Positions 35,172 through 44,906 are shown, counted from the first letter of the stretch. The stretch: 64,000 nucleotides of DNA from Lunatimonas sp. (GCF_020832325.1 NZ_JAFIEU010000028.1:41485-105484), one strand, 5' to 3'. The notes: generated by a model not told the origin, from the letters alone. Translations and numbers: made by a program.

Positions 35172-36296
35172 ATGTCCGGTATCTACATTCATATTCCCTT
35201 TTGCAAGCAGGCTTGCCATTATTGTGATTTTCACTTTAGTACCCAAACGGGGTACAGGGAGCGGATGTTGCAAGCCATGGGGGAGGAGCTCAAGCAGCGC
35301 CGAGAATACCTTCCTGATGGGACTAGGATTCAGACGATATACTTTGGAGGCGGAACTCCCTCGCTGCTGCCTCCAGGAGAGATCGAGACCCTACTGAATA
35401 TCATCTCCAGCCATTATCCGCTAGCATTACAGGAGGTGACACTGGAAGCAAATCCCGACGACCTAAGCAAGGAAAAGTTGCTGGCATACCAGAGCATGGG
35501 GGTCGATAGACTGAGTATTGGCATTCAGAGTTTTCAGGAGCCCCTATTGCGGTATTACAACCGTGCACATACGGCTGCAGAATCTCACCGGGTATTGGAT
35601 TACGCAAGGGACGCGGGCTTTCAGAAGCTTTCCATTGATCTGATGTATGGTTTTCCGGCACCTGACCATGAATACTGGCTTTCGGACCTGGAGATGGCCC
35701 TTCAAAAAGATCCGGGCCATATCAGCAGCTACAGCCTGACAGTCGAAGCGGATACTGCGCTGGGTCGCTGGACCAAGGCAGGAAAATTTTTGCCCGCAGA
35801 GGAGGAGTTTGTGGCAGAGCAATTTGAGATGTTGCAGGAGGCCATGGAGGCAAAGGGATATATTCAGTATGAGATTTCCAATTTCGGCCGAGAAGGTCAA
35901 TTTGCCGTCCACAACACAAACTATTGGAAAGGGGTCCCCTATTTGGGAATAGGGCCTAGCGCCCATTCGTTTGATGGAACCAACCGAGGCCACAATATCC
36001 CCAATAATGCCCTTTACCTTAAAGGAATGGCCTCTCAGGGCCAACTATTTGAAATAGATGTGTTGAACCAGGAGGACAGGGCAAACGAATACCTACTTAC
36101 CGCATTAAGGACCATCTGGGGAGTGGACTTAGGTTATTTTGAAAAAACCTACGGCTTGGACCTACGCACGGTACGGTCAGCAGAAATTCATCTGCTACAG
36201 CAGCATGGCTGGCTATCGGAATCAGGGGATTCTTTGACATTGACAAAAGCCGGGAAGCTACTGGCAGACAGCATTGCCGCAAAGCTTTTTCTGTAA
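35172..36296 (+). CDS. hemW: Radical SAM haem chaperone HemW (coproporphyrinogen oxidase-like)
   Basis: A 374-residue radical SAM protein with the cluster motif C-x3-C-x2-C at Cys11, Cys15 and Cys18 (PFCKQACHYCDFHF). TIYFGGGTPSLL (about 55-66) binds SAM. The HemW-type C-terminal domain begins after residue 250 (NTNYWKGVPYLGIGPSAHSF). It lacks the longer N-terminal region of true HemN, so it is HemW, a haem-trafficking protein, rather than the oxidase. It is divergent from the SMP-30-like gene and followed by a DUF721 gene. Confidence 0.93.
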   Translation: MSGIYIHIPFCKQACHYCDFHFSTQTGYRERMLQAMGEELKQRREYLPDGTRIQTIYFGGGTPSLLPPGEIETLLNIISSHYPLALQEVTLEANPDDLSKEKLLAYQSMGVDRLSIGIQSFQEPLLRYYNRAHTAAESHRVLDYARDAGFQKLSIDLMYGFPAPDHEYWLSDLEMALQKDPGHISSYSLTVEADTALGRWTKAGKFLPAEEEFVAEQFEMLQEAMEAKGYIQYEISNFGREGQFAVHNTNYWKGVPYLGIGPSAHSFDGTNRGHNIPNNALYLKGMASQGQLFEIDVLNQEDRANEYLLTALRTIWGVDLGYFEKTYGLDLRTVRSAEIHLLQQHGWLSESGDSLTLTKAGKLLADSIAAKLFL

Positions 36297-36366
36297 GAAG
36301 TAAACGGTTTTCCATTCAAAAGGCTGCGATCTTGGTAGGAAACCGGCAAAAGCCGTATCTTTGGAT

Positions 36367-36681
36367 ATGCGATGGCAACCAAAGGATAGTATCAGAAAAA
36401 GCAACACCGCACCACTTAAGGAGGTCTTTCAGGAGCTTTTAGAGGCCTACCGGATCAAAGACCGATTTAATGAGCGGCGAGTAGTAGCGGAGTGGGCAGA
36501 ACTGATGGGCAAGACGGTAGCTACCCGTACATCCAAGGTGTCGGTAAAAAACAAGATACTCTATGTCCAACTCAGTTCCGGTGCAATTAAAAAAGAACTG
36601 ATGATGAACAAATCAAAAGTAATGAGCCTGATATCTGAAAAGTTCGGAGATCAGGTCATTACCGATATTGTTTTCCTATGA
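36367..36681 (+). CDS. DUF721/DciA-like small protein
   Basis: From ATG 36367 this encodes 104 residues (a TTG at 36361 is the alternative). The core KEVFQELLEAYRIKDRFNERRVVAEWAELMGKTVATRT... and the C-terminal strand-rich part match DUF721, the domain of the replicative helicase loader DciA. DciA loads DnaB in most bacteria that lack DnaC, including Bacteroidota, so a replication role is likely but not proven. It is 71 nt downstream of hemW on the same strand. Confidence 0.8.
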   Translation: MRWQPKDSIRKSNTAPLKEVFQELLEAYRIKDRFNERRVVAEWAELMGKTVATRTSKVSVKNKILYVQLSSGAIKKELMMNKSKVMSLISEKFGDQVITDIVFL

Positions 36682-36688
36682 CAGCAGC

Positions 36689-37402
36689 TTAGTTGACAGA
36701 CCCGAACACCCGCCTCATGATGGCGGTAGTTCTTTCAGCCGGATTTTCCCTGATTTTCAGTTCTTCTTCTGCGATCAGCTTAAACAGACCGTCTATGGCC
36801 ATCTCCGTCACATAGGCGTTTAAGTCAGGATTGATCTTCCGGGTGGTAGGAATGGCGTTGTAGGCATTTACCAGGTCGGTGTAGTGCCGGGTTGCGCCTA
36901 CTTGGTTGAGGGATTCCTGCACCTTTGGCTGGAAAAGCTCGGTTAGCTGTGCCGAGGTCGTTCGCTGCAAAAACCGAGTGGCAGCATCCTGTTCTCCGCG
37001 AAGTATGGCAAAAGCATCTTGAATGGTAAGTTGCCGGATGGCGTTGATGAATATGGGTTTGGCCTCCCGCGCGGCGCTTTCAGCACCTCGGTTTATGGTG
37101 AGCAGTACCCGATCTACTTCAGATCCCAGCCCAAATTGCCGCATGGTGGATTCCAGGTTTCTCAGTTCTTCGGGAAGTGCAATGCGGATGAGTTCGTTTC
37201 GGAAAAAGCCGTCCTCCACGGACGCTTTATCTGCCCCCACGGAAATGCCCTTCACCAACGCATCCCGGAGTCCTTCCCCCACATCCTCGTTGGTTAACGT
37301 AGCCTGTGAAGCACCTTGAATAAACCGGTTCACGTCCGCACTCGTGCAACTCCATGCAGCGATGCCGCATGCTATAAACAGATAAGAAATGATTTTTTTC
37401 AT
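36689..37402 (-). CDS. DUF4197 family lipoprotein
   Basis: A 237-residue protein with a lipobox-type N-terminus (IAAWSC, Cys about residue 19). The body is mostly helical, with EGLRDALVKGISVGADKASVEDGFFRNELIRIALPEELRN being typical of DUF4197. The function of this family is unknown; members are exported. Its 3' end comes within 7 nt of the convergent DciA-like gene without a clear terminator. Confidence 0.85.
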   Translation of the reverse strand: MKKIISYLFIACGIAAWSCTSADVNRFIQGASQATLTNEDVGEGLRDALVKGISVGADKASVEDGFFRNELIRIALPEELRNLESTMRQFGLGSEVDRVLLTINRGAESAAREAKPIFINAIRQLTIQDAFAILRGEQDAATRFLQRTTSAQLTELFQPKVQESLNQVGATRHYTDLVNAYNAIPTTRKINPDLNAYVTEMAIDGLFKLIAEEELKIRENPAERTTAIMRRVFGSVN

Positions 37403-37560
37403 ATATCAATCGTTTTTTGTGAGACGTGTTGCCCCCGGGTTTTCCGGTAAACTTCCCCTTTTGTAATCCGCAATGGATGGTATGCTGATTTTAAGAAAAG
37501 GTAGCTTTTAGCAACCTCTTTTATGGATTTTACATCCTTATATGTATTATTGTAAGCGTT

Positions 37561-39633
37561 TTGTTTATGATCAAATTTCCCCAAGCACATATCAGCAAGA
37601 TTACGGTGATCTTAGCCATCCTTACATGGCTAGGGCTACTTTTTGTTGATCTCGCCCGTATTTTTGGTGAAATTAACGAAATGGACGTGGGAATAGGTCC
37701 AGAATTTACATGGATTTTGGAAATTATTTTTTTCATCCTGTTGTATCTTTTCTTCAACCATTCCATTTCAAAGCATGAAAACGATAGTTTTCTCAACCTA
37801 ATCTGGCGGGCTTCCTCTACCGGACTTACCGCTACGGTAGTGTCTTTTCTCATCGCGCTGTTTTATTTTCTACTAGAAGATAGCCAACTATACGGCGATC
37901 CGCTGTTGAGAAATTTCTTTTACCACGTAAACTTTGCGCTTACCAGTTTGTTTTTGGTGTCCACCTCCCTACTCTGGAAACACCTCATCCTGTATCAAAA
38001 AACAAAGGCTGTGGTACAGCAGTGGCAGGCCTTTGAAGTCATCTTGCTGCTGAGTATGTTTTTTGTGCTCATCAATCAGAATACATTCAACTACGGGTTT
38101 ATCTTTGGACTAATCTTTTTGCTGATATACAGTGTCATCCTGTCGGCAAACCTGAAGTGGATTCCCTACCTTACGTTCAAAGAAAAGTGGAAATCGCTGC
38201 TATTTCTGGCGATCATCATATTCAGTGCTGCCTACCTGCTGTATCAACTGATAGAGTATGTGCTGCAAAATGAGTTTTCCGTCAACCTGACCGAAAACCT
38301 GTTTATCATGGGTCTGTTTGCTTTTGTGCTGATCTATTCCATTTTTAGTTTTCTGGTCACACTGTTCAACCTTCCTACCTCTTCTGTGTTTGAGCAGAAG
38401 CTGGTAGAGGCGATCAACTTTCAGAAGTTGAGCCAATCCATACAGCCCGGAGAAAACGAAGAACGGGTGCTGGACATCTTGATGGATAGTTGCATGAGCG
38501 CTGCCTATGTGGATGCCGCTTGGCTGGAAATCAAACTTTCTGACACCGAGGATACCACCGTGGTTCAACAACGGTTTATTTCTAAACCGGAGCAACAGGC
38601 TTTACGTAAACTGATTGCTGCCAGCAAGCCCTTTGGTGAGTTTTTACTGGAGGGTGCCGGTGAGCGTATGGAATATATCCACGGCAGGGTCAACCATGAA
38701 ATTTACCATTCCGTATTGATTTTTCATCTGAAGATAAATAAAACTGTACTTGGAAGCATTTTCCTGCTCAAGGAAGTTAAAGATGGCTTCAATAAGGAGA
38801 TGATCAACATCATCTCTACCTTTGTGGGTCAGGCTTCCATCTCGGTTGAAAACTATCGGCTGTTGAATCAGGCGATCAAAAACGAACGCTACAAAGAGGA
38901 ATTGGAGATTGCTCAGCGCGTGCAGCGAAGCCTGTTGCCCTCTATACTTCACCACAATGAGAGCTTTGAAATCGAAGGGTTTTCCGCCGCGGCAGATGAG
39001 GTAGGCGGCGATTATTACGAGACATTCCAGTTTGACGAGCACCGATTTGCGCTGATCATCGGGGACGTATCCGGCAAGGGAACCTCAGCGGCCTTTAACA
39101 TGTCTCAGATGAAGGGCGTATTTCATAGTTTGGTGCAGCTTCAACTCAGGCCGGTGGAGTTTTTGGACAAGGCCAACAATGCGCTTAGCCGCTGCTTAGA
39201 AAAAAACCATTTCATCACGACCACTTATTACTTGCTGGATACCGAACGGAAGGAACTGGTCTTCGCAAGGGCAGGTCATTGCCCCACCTTGTATTTCGAT
39301 AGCCAAACGGATGTAAGTCGATTTTTGGATATCAAGGGCATGGGTCTTGGAATAGTGCGAAACTCGCATTACGTAGGATTTTTGGAAGAGGGTCAACTGA
39401 ACTACCGGCCGGGCGATGTGATGGTCATGTATACAGACGGAATTATCGAAGCCAAGAATCAGGACAACGAGGAATTTGGCTACGACCGCCTAGCCCAGGT
39501 ATTGAATCAATGCCACGGATGTTCGCCCGGAGAGATTAAAGCTACCATTATTCGAGAGGTATATGGTTTCATCGGTAAGGACAGCTTGCCCGACGATGAC
39601 TACTCGTTAATGGTCGTAAAGTTCAAAGAATAA
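37561..39633 (+). CDS. Membrane SpoIIE-type (PP2C) serine phosphatase with GAF domain
   Basis: A 690-residue signalling protein: about seven hydrophobic segments (residues 10-265), a GAF-like sensor region (about 285-440), a linker helix (EELEIAQRVQRSLLP, about 443-457) and a PP2C/SpoIIE phosphatase domain (about 458-690). Metal-binding Asp residues are visible in GDVSGKG (501-507, Asp502), YTDG (624-627, Asp626) and DDDYS (about 678-682). Such RsbU-like enzymes dephosphorylate an anti-anti-sigma STAS protein; here one is encoded 31 nt downstream. The stimulus for the GAF domain is unknown. Confidence 0.93.
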   Translation: MFMIKFPQAHISKITVILAILTWLGLLFVDLARIFGEINEMDVGIGPEFTWILEIIFFILLYLFFNHSISKHENDSFLNLIWRASSTGLTATVVSFLIALFYFLLEDSQLYGDPLLRNFFYHVNFALTSLFLVSTSLLWKHLILYQKTKAVVQQWQAFEVILLLSMFFVLINQNTFNYGFIFGLIFLLIYSVILSANLKWIPYLTFKEKWKSLLFLAIIIFSAAYLLYQLIEYVLQNEFSVNLTENLFIMGLFAFVLIYSIFSFLVTLFNLPTSSVFEQKLVEAINFQKLSQSIQPGENEERVLDILMDSCMSAAYVDAAWLEIKLSDTEDTTVVQQRFISKPEQQALRKLIAASKPFGEFLLEGAGERMEYIHGRVNHEIYHSVLIFHLKINKTVLGSIFLLKEVKDGFNKEMINIISTFVGQASISVENYRLLNQAIKNERYKEELEIAQRVQRSLLPSILHHNESFEIEGFSAAADEVGGDYYETFQFDEHRFALIIGDVSGKGTSAAFNMSQMKGVFHSLVQLQLRPVEFLDKANNALSRCLEKNHFITTTYYLLDTERKELVFARAGHCPTLYFDSQTDVSRFLDIKGMGLGIVRNSHYVGFLEEGQLNYRPGDVMVMYTDGIIEAKNQDNEEFGYDRLAQVLNQCHGCSPGEIKATIIREVYGFIGKDSLPDDDYSLMVVKFKE

Positions 39634-39664
39634 ACATAAAACAAGTATAAGCGTATAAGGTAGT

Positions 39665-40009
39665 ATGTTAGAGATAAGCATAAAGGAAGAAAACCAACAC
39701 CGTGTCGTTTCCCTTCAGGGAGAAGTAGATGCCAGCAACTCGGTGGAGCTGGATGAAGCGATACATGGCCTGCTCGAACAGGGATGTAAACGGATTTTGG
39801 TAGACGGTTCGGCCTTGGATTACATTTCATCCGCTGGATTGGGTGTGTTTATGTCTTATTTGGAAGATTTTCAAGAGAAAGGGGTTACCTTCATCATTTA
39901 TGGCATGAATGAAAAAGTGTTTAATGTTTTTCATATACTTGGGTTGGACCAACTGATTACCATGGTGAATAGCCACCAAGACGCATTGGATATCCTATAT
40001 GAAGCATGA
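39665..40009 (+). CDS. STAS-domain anti-anti-sigma factor
   Basis: A 114-residue single STAS domain. The phosphoacceptor region is DYISSAGLGVF, with Ser55 or Ser56 the likely phosphorylated residue. In partner switching, the unphosphorylated form binds the HATPase kinase and frees its target. It overlaps the following kinase gene by 11 nt and follows the SpoIIE phosphatase, so all three components of the cycle are adjacent. No target sigma factor is encoded with them. Confidence 0.93.
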   Translation: MLEISIKEENQHRVVSLQGEVDASNSVELDEAIHGLLEQGCKRILVDGSALDYISSAGLGVFMSYLEDFQEKGVTFIIYGMNEKVFNVFHILGLDQLITMVNSHQDALDILYEA

Positions 40010-40415
40010 ATTGAATTTGCCCTGCGAAAAACGTAGGCTGGGAGACCTTAGGGCCTTTTTAACAGGGATACTCTCTTCGATAGGTATGTCGGAGGTTATC
40101 CAAAACCAATTGATTTTGGCAGTGGAAGAGGTGTGTGCCAACCTCATCATCCACTCCCACGGGTGCAATCCACAAGATCAGATTTTATTGAAAGTATCCA
40201 CATCAAATGGCAAAATCGTCTTTGAGATAATCGACTCGGGACAGGCTTTTAATATTTTGGAATACCAGGCACCCGAGCTTTCGGAGGTCATTAGGGAAAA
40301 GCGTAAGGGTGGCCTAGGAATTTTATTGGTGCGAAAAATCATGGATAAGATTGAGTTTGAGACCAAAAACAGCCAAAATGTGTGCCGGCTGGTTAAAAAG
40401 CTCAATTCCAAATAA
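39999..40415 (+). CDS. Serine kinase / ATP-binding anti-sigma regulator (RsbW-like HATPase)
   Basis: A 138-residue GHKL ATPase domain with the N-box in NQLILAVEEVCANLIIHSHG (about 31-50), the G1 box DSGQAF (about 79-84) and the glycine-rich G2 box KGGLGILLVRKIMD (about 101-114). It should phosphorylate the adjacent STAS protein and inhibit an unknown partner. The start overlaps the STAS gene by 11 nt. A folding-factor operon begins about 90 nt downstream on the same strand. Confidence 0.92.
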   Translation: MKHELNLPCEKRRLGDLRAFLTGILSSIGMSEVIQNQLILAVEEVCANLIIHSHGCNPQDQILLKVSTSNGKIVFEIIDSGQAFNILEYQAPELSEVIREKRKGGLGILLVRKIMDKIEFETKNSQNVCRLVKKLNSK

Positions 40416-40505
40416 TTGTTAAATCTCCCCACTTATACGGTAAATTGCCCTCAACTCTCTGTTAAAATTTGTAACATTGCAGGATTAATTTCCGGACACG
40501 CTAAC

Positions 40506-42527
40506 ATGAAATTCGGTTTCAGCATTTGTTTTGCCTTGGTTCTGCTAAGTGCTTGTGCAACCAAGGTGGCTGTAGAGGAGAACAACGAGCCCGTGGTAGA
40601 AGTACGTAAGTACCTATTTACGATTGATGGAGAACCCACCTATGCCGATGAATTCCTGTATATCTTGAATAAAAACAACCAACCCGGCGCAGATAGGGCC
40701 GTTTTGAGCGAAGAAGATTTCGAGAAAAACTTAGAGCTTTTTATCAATTTTAAGCTCAAGGTAGCAGAAGCCATGAAGTTGGGCTATCACGAGACTGAGG
40801 AATTCGAAAGGGAATTTGCTGCATTTCGGGAAGACCTGCGGAAACCGTATCTGTTGGAAAGTGAGGTACAGGAAGGAGAATTGCAAAAAGCGTACGAACG
40901 TCTACAGGAAGTCGTGAAAGCCAGCCACATTCTTCTGTCATTTCCAACAAATGCCAGTTTGGAAGATTCCATCGCGGTGCTTCGTATGGCAGAGAAAATT
41001 CAGTCAGAGGCACAGGCAGGAGCAGATTTCGGAGCACTTGCTTTAGAACATTCCCAAGATCCATCTGCTCAGGTAAATCGGGGAAATTTGGGTTATTTCA
41101 CGGCTATGCAGATGGTTTATCCCTTTGAGGCAGCGGCTTACGACCTTCAAGTGGGAGAGGTTTCCCAGCCAGTTTTGACCGACTTTGGGTACCACATCAT
41201 CCGCCTAGAAGACCGCAAGCCGAATCCGGGAGAGATACGGGTGTCGCACCTATTGGTCAGAACCAACCCTGCAGATCCTGCCAGTGAAGACCGCGCGGTA
41301 CGTCGGATTGCCGACATCTATGCGCAGCTTAGACTTGAGAGCAGCACGTGGGAAGGTACCGTTGCTAGTTTCTCCGAGGATCAGGGCACCCGTAATAGCG
41401 GAGGTCTACTGCCATGGTTTGGTGTAGGGAGCATCGTGCCGGAGTTTGAGGAAGCTGCTTTCAACCTCACGGAAATCGGCGAAATATCCCCACCTGTGAA
41501 GACAGATTACGGCTACCACATCATTCGATTGGAAGAGCGTAAGCCCATTGCTCCCTTTGAGGAATTGGAGCCTACTTTGAAATCCAGAATATTGCGTGAC
41601 AGTAGATCCACGCTGATAAAATCACAGGTACTGGCTATGCAAAAGGCCAAATACCAGGTGAAAGAAAACGAACCGCTTCTCCTAACCCTGGAAAACGTGC
41701 TGTCTGATTGGAGTGGAGACTCCGCAGATGCATTGGAGACCGTGCTGAACGCAGAGGGTCTTTGGGAGGAGGAGTTGGTGGTGATTGCCGGGGAACCCAT
41801 GCCATTGCGTACTTTTCACGCTTTTGTTCAGAAAGAATTGAATGCGGTGGAGTCACGCAGAGTTGCCGGCTGGGAGGGATGGTATGAGCGGTTTTTGGCT
41901 GATCGCCTGAAGGCTGCTGAGGAGCAGGAACTGCTCGAAACCAACGCAGACTACCGACTGTTGCTTCAGGAGTTCAGAGAGGGAATCCTGTTGTTTAGCC
42001 TCATGAATGATTTGGTATGGCAAAAGGGAATCTTAGATTCTCTGGGACAGCATCAATACTACGAAGCGAATATAGACCGTTATCAATGGAAGGACCGTGT
42101 TCCGGCTTTGGTCGTTACCATGACGCAAGAGAATGAAACTCAGGAATCCAATATCCGGAGGTTCCTTAGTAGCAAACGGTACCATGCAGATTTGAAGTAT
42201 CAGCTGGAAGACCGGTGGTTGGATGAGTTTCCGTTGTTGTTTACGCTCGAAGATAAACTAGTTGAGGTACCAGAACACCCAGTAATCAAAGCGTTGGATC
42301 TGTCGAAGCCCTTTCACGACATAAGGCAGGAAGGCAAGCAGTACTTTGTCCTGACTGGGGAGCGGGTACCGGCAGAGGCTAAGAAGTTTGAAGAAACCCG
42401 GGGCATGGTGATTCAGGATTACCAAAGCTACCTGGACGAAAAATTGATTGGGGAACTGAGAAATAAATTCGTGCTTCGCCTGGACGAGGACGAAAAAAAA
42501 CGTGTGTACGAAATTGCAGTCAACTAA
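40506..42527 (+). CDS. Periplasmic peptidyl-prolyl isomerase lipoprotein with two parvulin domains
   Basis: From ATG 40506 this encodes 673 residues; the open frame upstream to 40416 lacks protein character. A lipobox LLSAC (Cys about 16) marks a lipoprotein. Two PpiC/parvulin domains follow one another at about residues 130-350 (SHILLSFPTN... GNLGYFTAMQMVYPFEAAAYDLQVGEVSQPVLTDFGYHIIRLEDR; SHLLVRTNP... GLLPWFGVGSIVPEFEEAAF...). The remaining 320 residues are helical. It is the first of three overlapping envelope folding genes. Confidence 0.9.
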   Translation: MKFGFSICFALVLLSACATKVAVEENNEPVVEVRKYLFTIDGEPTYADEFLYILNKNNQPGADRAVLSEEDFEKNLELFINFKLKVAEAMKLGYHETEEFEREFAAFREDLRKPYLLESEVQEGELQKAYERLQEVVKASHILLSFPTNASLEDSIAVLRMAEKIQSEAQAGADFGALALEHSQDPSAQVNRGNLGYFTAMQMVYPFEAAAYDLQVGEVSQPVLTDFGYHIIRLEDRKPNPGEIRVSHLLVRTNPADPASEDRAVRRIADIYAQLRLESSTWEGTVASFSEDQGTRNSGGLLPWFGVGSIVPEFEEAAFNLTEIGEISPPVKTDYGYHIIRLEERKPIAPFEELEPTLKSRILRDSRSTLIKSQVLAMQKAKYQVKENEPLLLTLENVLSDWSGDSADALETVLNAEGLWEEELVVIAGEPMPLRTFHAFVQKELNAVESRRVAGWEGWYERFLADRLKAAEEQELLETNADYRLLLQEFREGILLFSLMNDLVWQKGILDSLGQHQYYEANIDRYQWKDRVPALVVTMTQENETQESNIRRFLSSKRYHADLKYQLEDRWLDEFPLLFTLEDKLVEVPEHPVIKALDLSKPFHDIRQEGKQYFVLTGERVPAEAKKFEETRGMVIQDYQSYLDEKLIGELRNKFVLRLDEDEKKRVYEIAVN

Positions 42528-43386
42528 GACATACCTAGTTATATTGAGCATATTACTGCTCGGTTCCTGTGATCTTTTCAAAATGAAGGGGGAGGAGGAA
42601 GACGAGGAGGACCCCGTCATCGCAGCCGTAGGAAGAACCTACCTGCACGCGTCGGATATTGATTTTATCCGAGGGGATGCGAGAGCCGAGTTGGACAGTG
42701 CCGAGATGGTCAGCAGGTATGTTCAGACTTGGATCAAGAAGCAGCTCATGATCAAAGAAGCCTCCAAAAACCTCACCATCAACGAGGCGGAGCTAAACCG
42801 GAAGCTGTTGGACTACCGGTATGCATTGATCATTTATGAGTTTGAGAAGTCCCACGTGGAGCAAAAACTCAACAAGGAGGTTCCGCTAGATGAAATCCTG
42901 GCCTATTACGAACGGCATAAAGAAAACTTTGCGCTGAAGGAAATCATCGTTCGTACCAACTTTATCAAGATGGAAAAGGGATTGCCCCAAAAAAGGCAGT
43001 TGGAGCGCTTGATCAACAGTAATCGAGAGAATGATCGCAGGGAGATGAAGGACATTGCGCAGCGCTATGCTAGCAATTACTTTCTGGAGGATTCTACTTG
43101 GATAAAGTTTGACGATATCATCCTGAACACCCCGTTGGCGCAAAACGCCAACAATGTACAGCTACTAAGATCCAATCGTACCATCTCGGTGGACGACGAC
43201 TCCTATGCCTATTTCTTTCACATACTGGAATACAGGTTGCAAGACCAGGTTCCTCCATTGGAATTTGTGAAGGATGAAATATCCAAAATCATTGTCAATA
43301 AACGTAGAGTGGCTTTGGCAGAACAGCTTCACAAAGATGTTTACAACAAGGCGCTTGATAATAATGAATTCACTATTTATGACTAA
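42502..43386 (+). CDS. SurA-like lipoprotein without a clear PPIase domain
   Basis: A 294-residue lipoprotein (lipobox LLLGSC, Cys about 23) followed by an acidic low-complexity stretch (KMKGEEEDEEDP). The body resembles SurA N-terminal chaperone segments (AELDSAEMVSRYVQTWIKKQLMIKEASKNLTINEAELNRKLLDYR), but I see no complete parvulin active site, so it may be a chaperone only. The start is a GTG (42502), or TTG 42514, both overlapping the preceding gene's end by up to 26 nt. It overlaps the next gene as well. Confidence 0.72.
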   Translation: MCTKLQSTKTYLVILSILLLGSCDLFKMKGEEEDEEDPVIAAVGRTYLHASDIDFIRGDARAELDSAEMVSRYVQTWIKKQLMIKEASKNLTINEAELNRKLLDYRYALIIYEFEKSHVEQKLNKEVPLDEILAYYERHKENFALKEIIVRTNFIKMEKGLPQKRQLERLINSNRENDRREMKDIAQRYASNYFLEDSTWIKFDDIILNTPLAQNANNVQLLRSNRTISVDDDSYAYFFHILEYRLQDQVPPLEFVKDEISKIIVNKRRVALAEQLHKDVYNKALDNNEFTIYD

Positions 43387-44800
43387 TTACCAAAAATCAT
43401 GCTATTTGGCCGTTGTGCTACTTCTGTTTGCTTGGTCTGTACGGGCACAGGACACCTTGGCGGTGGCAGATAACAAGCCGGCCACTCCGGCACCGATCCC
43501 GACAGGTCAAGTGTTGGACAAGATTATCGCCAAAGTAGACAACTACATCCTCCTGGAATCCGACCTTCAAAAGGCCTACCTGGAAGCAGTATCACAGGCT
43601 CAACAGGGCTTTGGCACCCCGACCAAATGTGAGGTATTTGAATCGCTGGTAATCAATAAGCTCATGGCTGCCAAAGCCGAGATTGACTCCATCTTAGTAT
43701 CCGATGCAGAAGTGATCATTCAGACAGATCAGCGCTTTAGTATGATCATGCAACAGTTTGGAGGAGATGAGGAAACTCTTATTGAGGCCTATGGAAAAAC
43801 TTCGGACCAGTTAAAAGCTGAACTTCAAGATGCGATCAAAGAACAGATGATCGTGGGCAAAATGCAAAAGAAGATTGCCGAAGATGTGACCGTTTCCCCA
43901 GCCGATGTTCGCAAGTTTTTTGAGGCAATTCCTAAAGATTCCCTGCCCTTCTTTTCAGCAGAGGTGACAGTTGGTCAGATCGTTAAAAAACCGGAAGCCA
44001 ACAAGGCCGAAAAGGATAAGGTTTATAACTTTCTACTTGGCTTGAAACAGCAGATTCTAGATGGCGAGACGGACTTTGCCACCCTCGCCTCACAATACTC
44101 CGAAGACCCGGGTTCGAAAGTCCAGGGTGGAGATTTGGGATTCTTTCGTAGAGGCGAACTGGCGCCCGAATACGAGGCGATGGCTTTTGCCCTTAGACCC
44201 GGAGAAATAGGGGATCCTGTGGAAACCCAGTTTGGGTTTCACCTCATACAGCTACTTGAGCGTAGAGGAACCACATTTAACACACGCCACATTCTGATCA
44301 CCCCCAAGCCTTCCGAAGAGGACGTTGTAAAGGCTGAGAGGTATTTGGACAGCTTACGTCAGGTGATCTTGGATGATAAAATCACGTTTGCCAAAGCTGC
44401 AAAGGAATACTCCGACGATCGGCAGACCTCGGATAACGGTGGTTTTTTTACGGATCCGATAAATGGTTCCAACAAGCTAACCCTGCGGACTTTGGAAGAT
44501 CCCGTATTGTACTTTACACTGGACAGTATGAAAGTAGGTACCATCACTACACCCATGCGCTTTGACGATGTGGATCCGCGAAATATGAGATCGGAACCTG
44601 CAGTGCGTATCCTGTTTTACAAAGACCGATTTCCCGCCCACAGGGCAAATATCAACGACGACTACGAAAAGCTGAAAGCAGCTACTCGACGAAAAAAAGA
44701 AGAAGATATCCTGAGCAGTTGGTTCATTCTAGCCAAAGAGGAAGTCTTTATCGATATTGATCCGCAATACGACGAATGTCAGGCATTGAAGGATCGGTAG
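43379..44800 (+). CDS. SurA-family periplasmic chaperone / peptidyl-prolyl isomerase
   Basis: From ATG 43379 this encodes 473 residues with a signal peptide ending in VRAQ (about 24). Domain order is that of SurA: N-terminal chaperone region (about 40-190), parvulin domain 1 (about 195-285, ending GFHLIQLLERRG) and parvulin domain 2 (about 288-390). SurA escorts outer-membrane proteins to BamA. The start overlaps the preceding gene by 8 nt; the open frame further upstream (from 43274) lies inside that gene and is rejected as translation start. Confidence 0.92.
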   Translation: MTNYQKSCYLAVVLLLFAWSVRAQDTLAVADNKPATPAPIPTGQVLDKIIAKVDNYILLESDLQKAYLEAVSQAQQGFGTPTKCEVFESLVINKLMAAKAEIDSILVSDAEVIIQTDQRFSMIMQQFGGDEETLIEAYGKTSDQLKAELQDAIKEQMIVGKMQKKIAEDVTVSPADVRKFFEAIPKDSLPFFSAEVTVGQIVKKPEANKAEKDKVYNFLLGLKQQILDGETDFATLASQYSEDPGSKVQGGDLGFFRRGELAPEYEAMAFALRPGEIGDPVETQFGFHLIQLLERRGTTFNTRHILITPKPSEEDVVKAERYLDSLRQVILDDKITFAKAAKEYSDDRQTSDNGGFFTDPINGSNKLTLRTLEDPVLYFTLDSMKVGTITTPMRFDDVDPRNMRSEPAVRILFYKDRFPAHRANINDDYEKLKAATRRKKEEDILSSWFILAKEEVFIDIDPQYDECQALKDR

Positions 44801-44832
44801 TGCGCCGATAGTGGTCTAATCACTGCCCATAA

Positions 44833-44879
44833 AAAACCCGAGGGGAAAGGTCAACCGTTGATCTTTCCCCTCGGGTTTT
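44833..44879. terminator. Bidirectional terminator between the surA-like gene and the dehydrogenase gene
   Basis: A perfect 17-bp inverted repeat, AAAACCCGAGGGGAAAG (44833-44849) with its complement at 44863-44879, and a 13-nt loop. The stem ends in A and T runs on the two sides, so it works on both strands between convergent genes. It is the strongest hairpin in the window. Confidence 0.9.
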
Positions 44880-44906
44880 GTGTTTGTAGCGTATTGCCTT
44901 ATGGAC

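Noticed and set aside
40416..40505. Upstream extension of the first parvulin gene
   Set aside because: The 30 extra codons lack signal-peptide character while the ATG at 40506 begins a clean lipoprotein signal.
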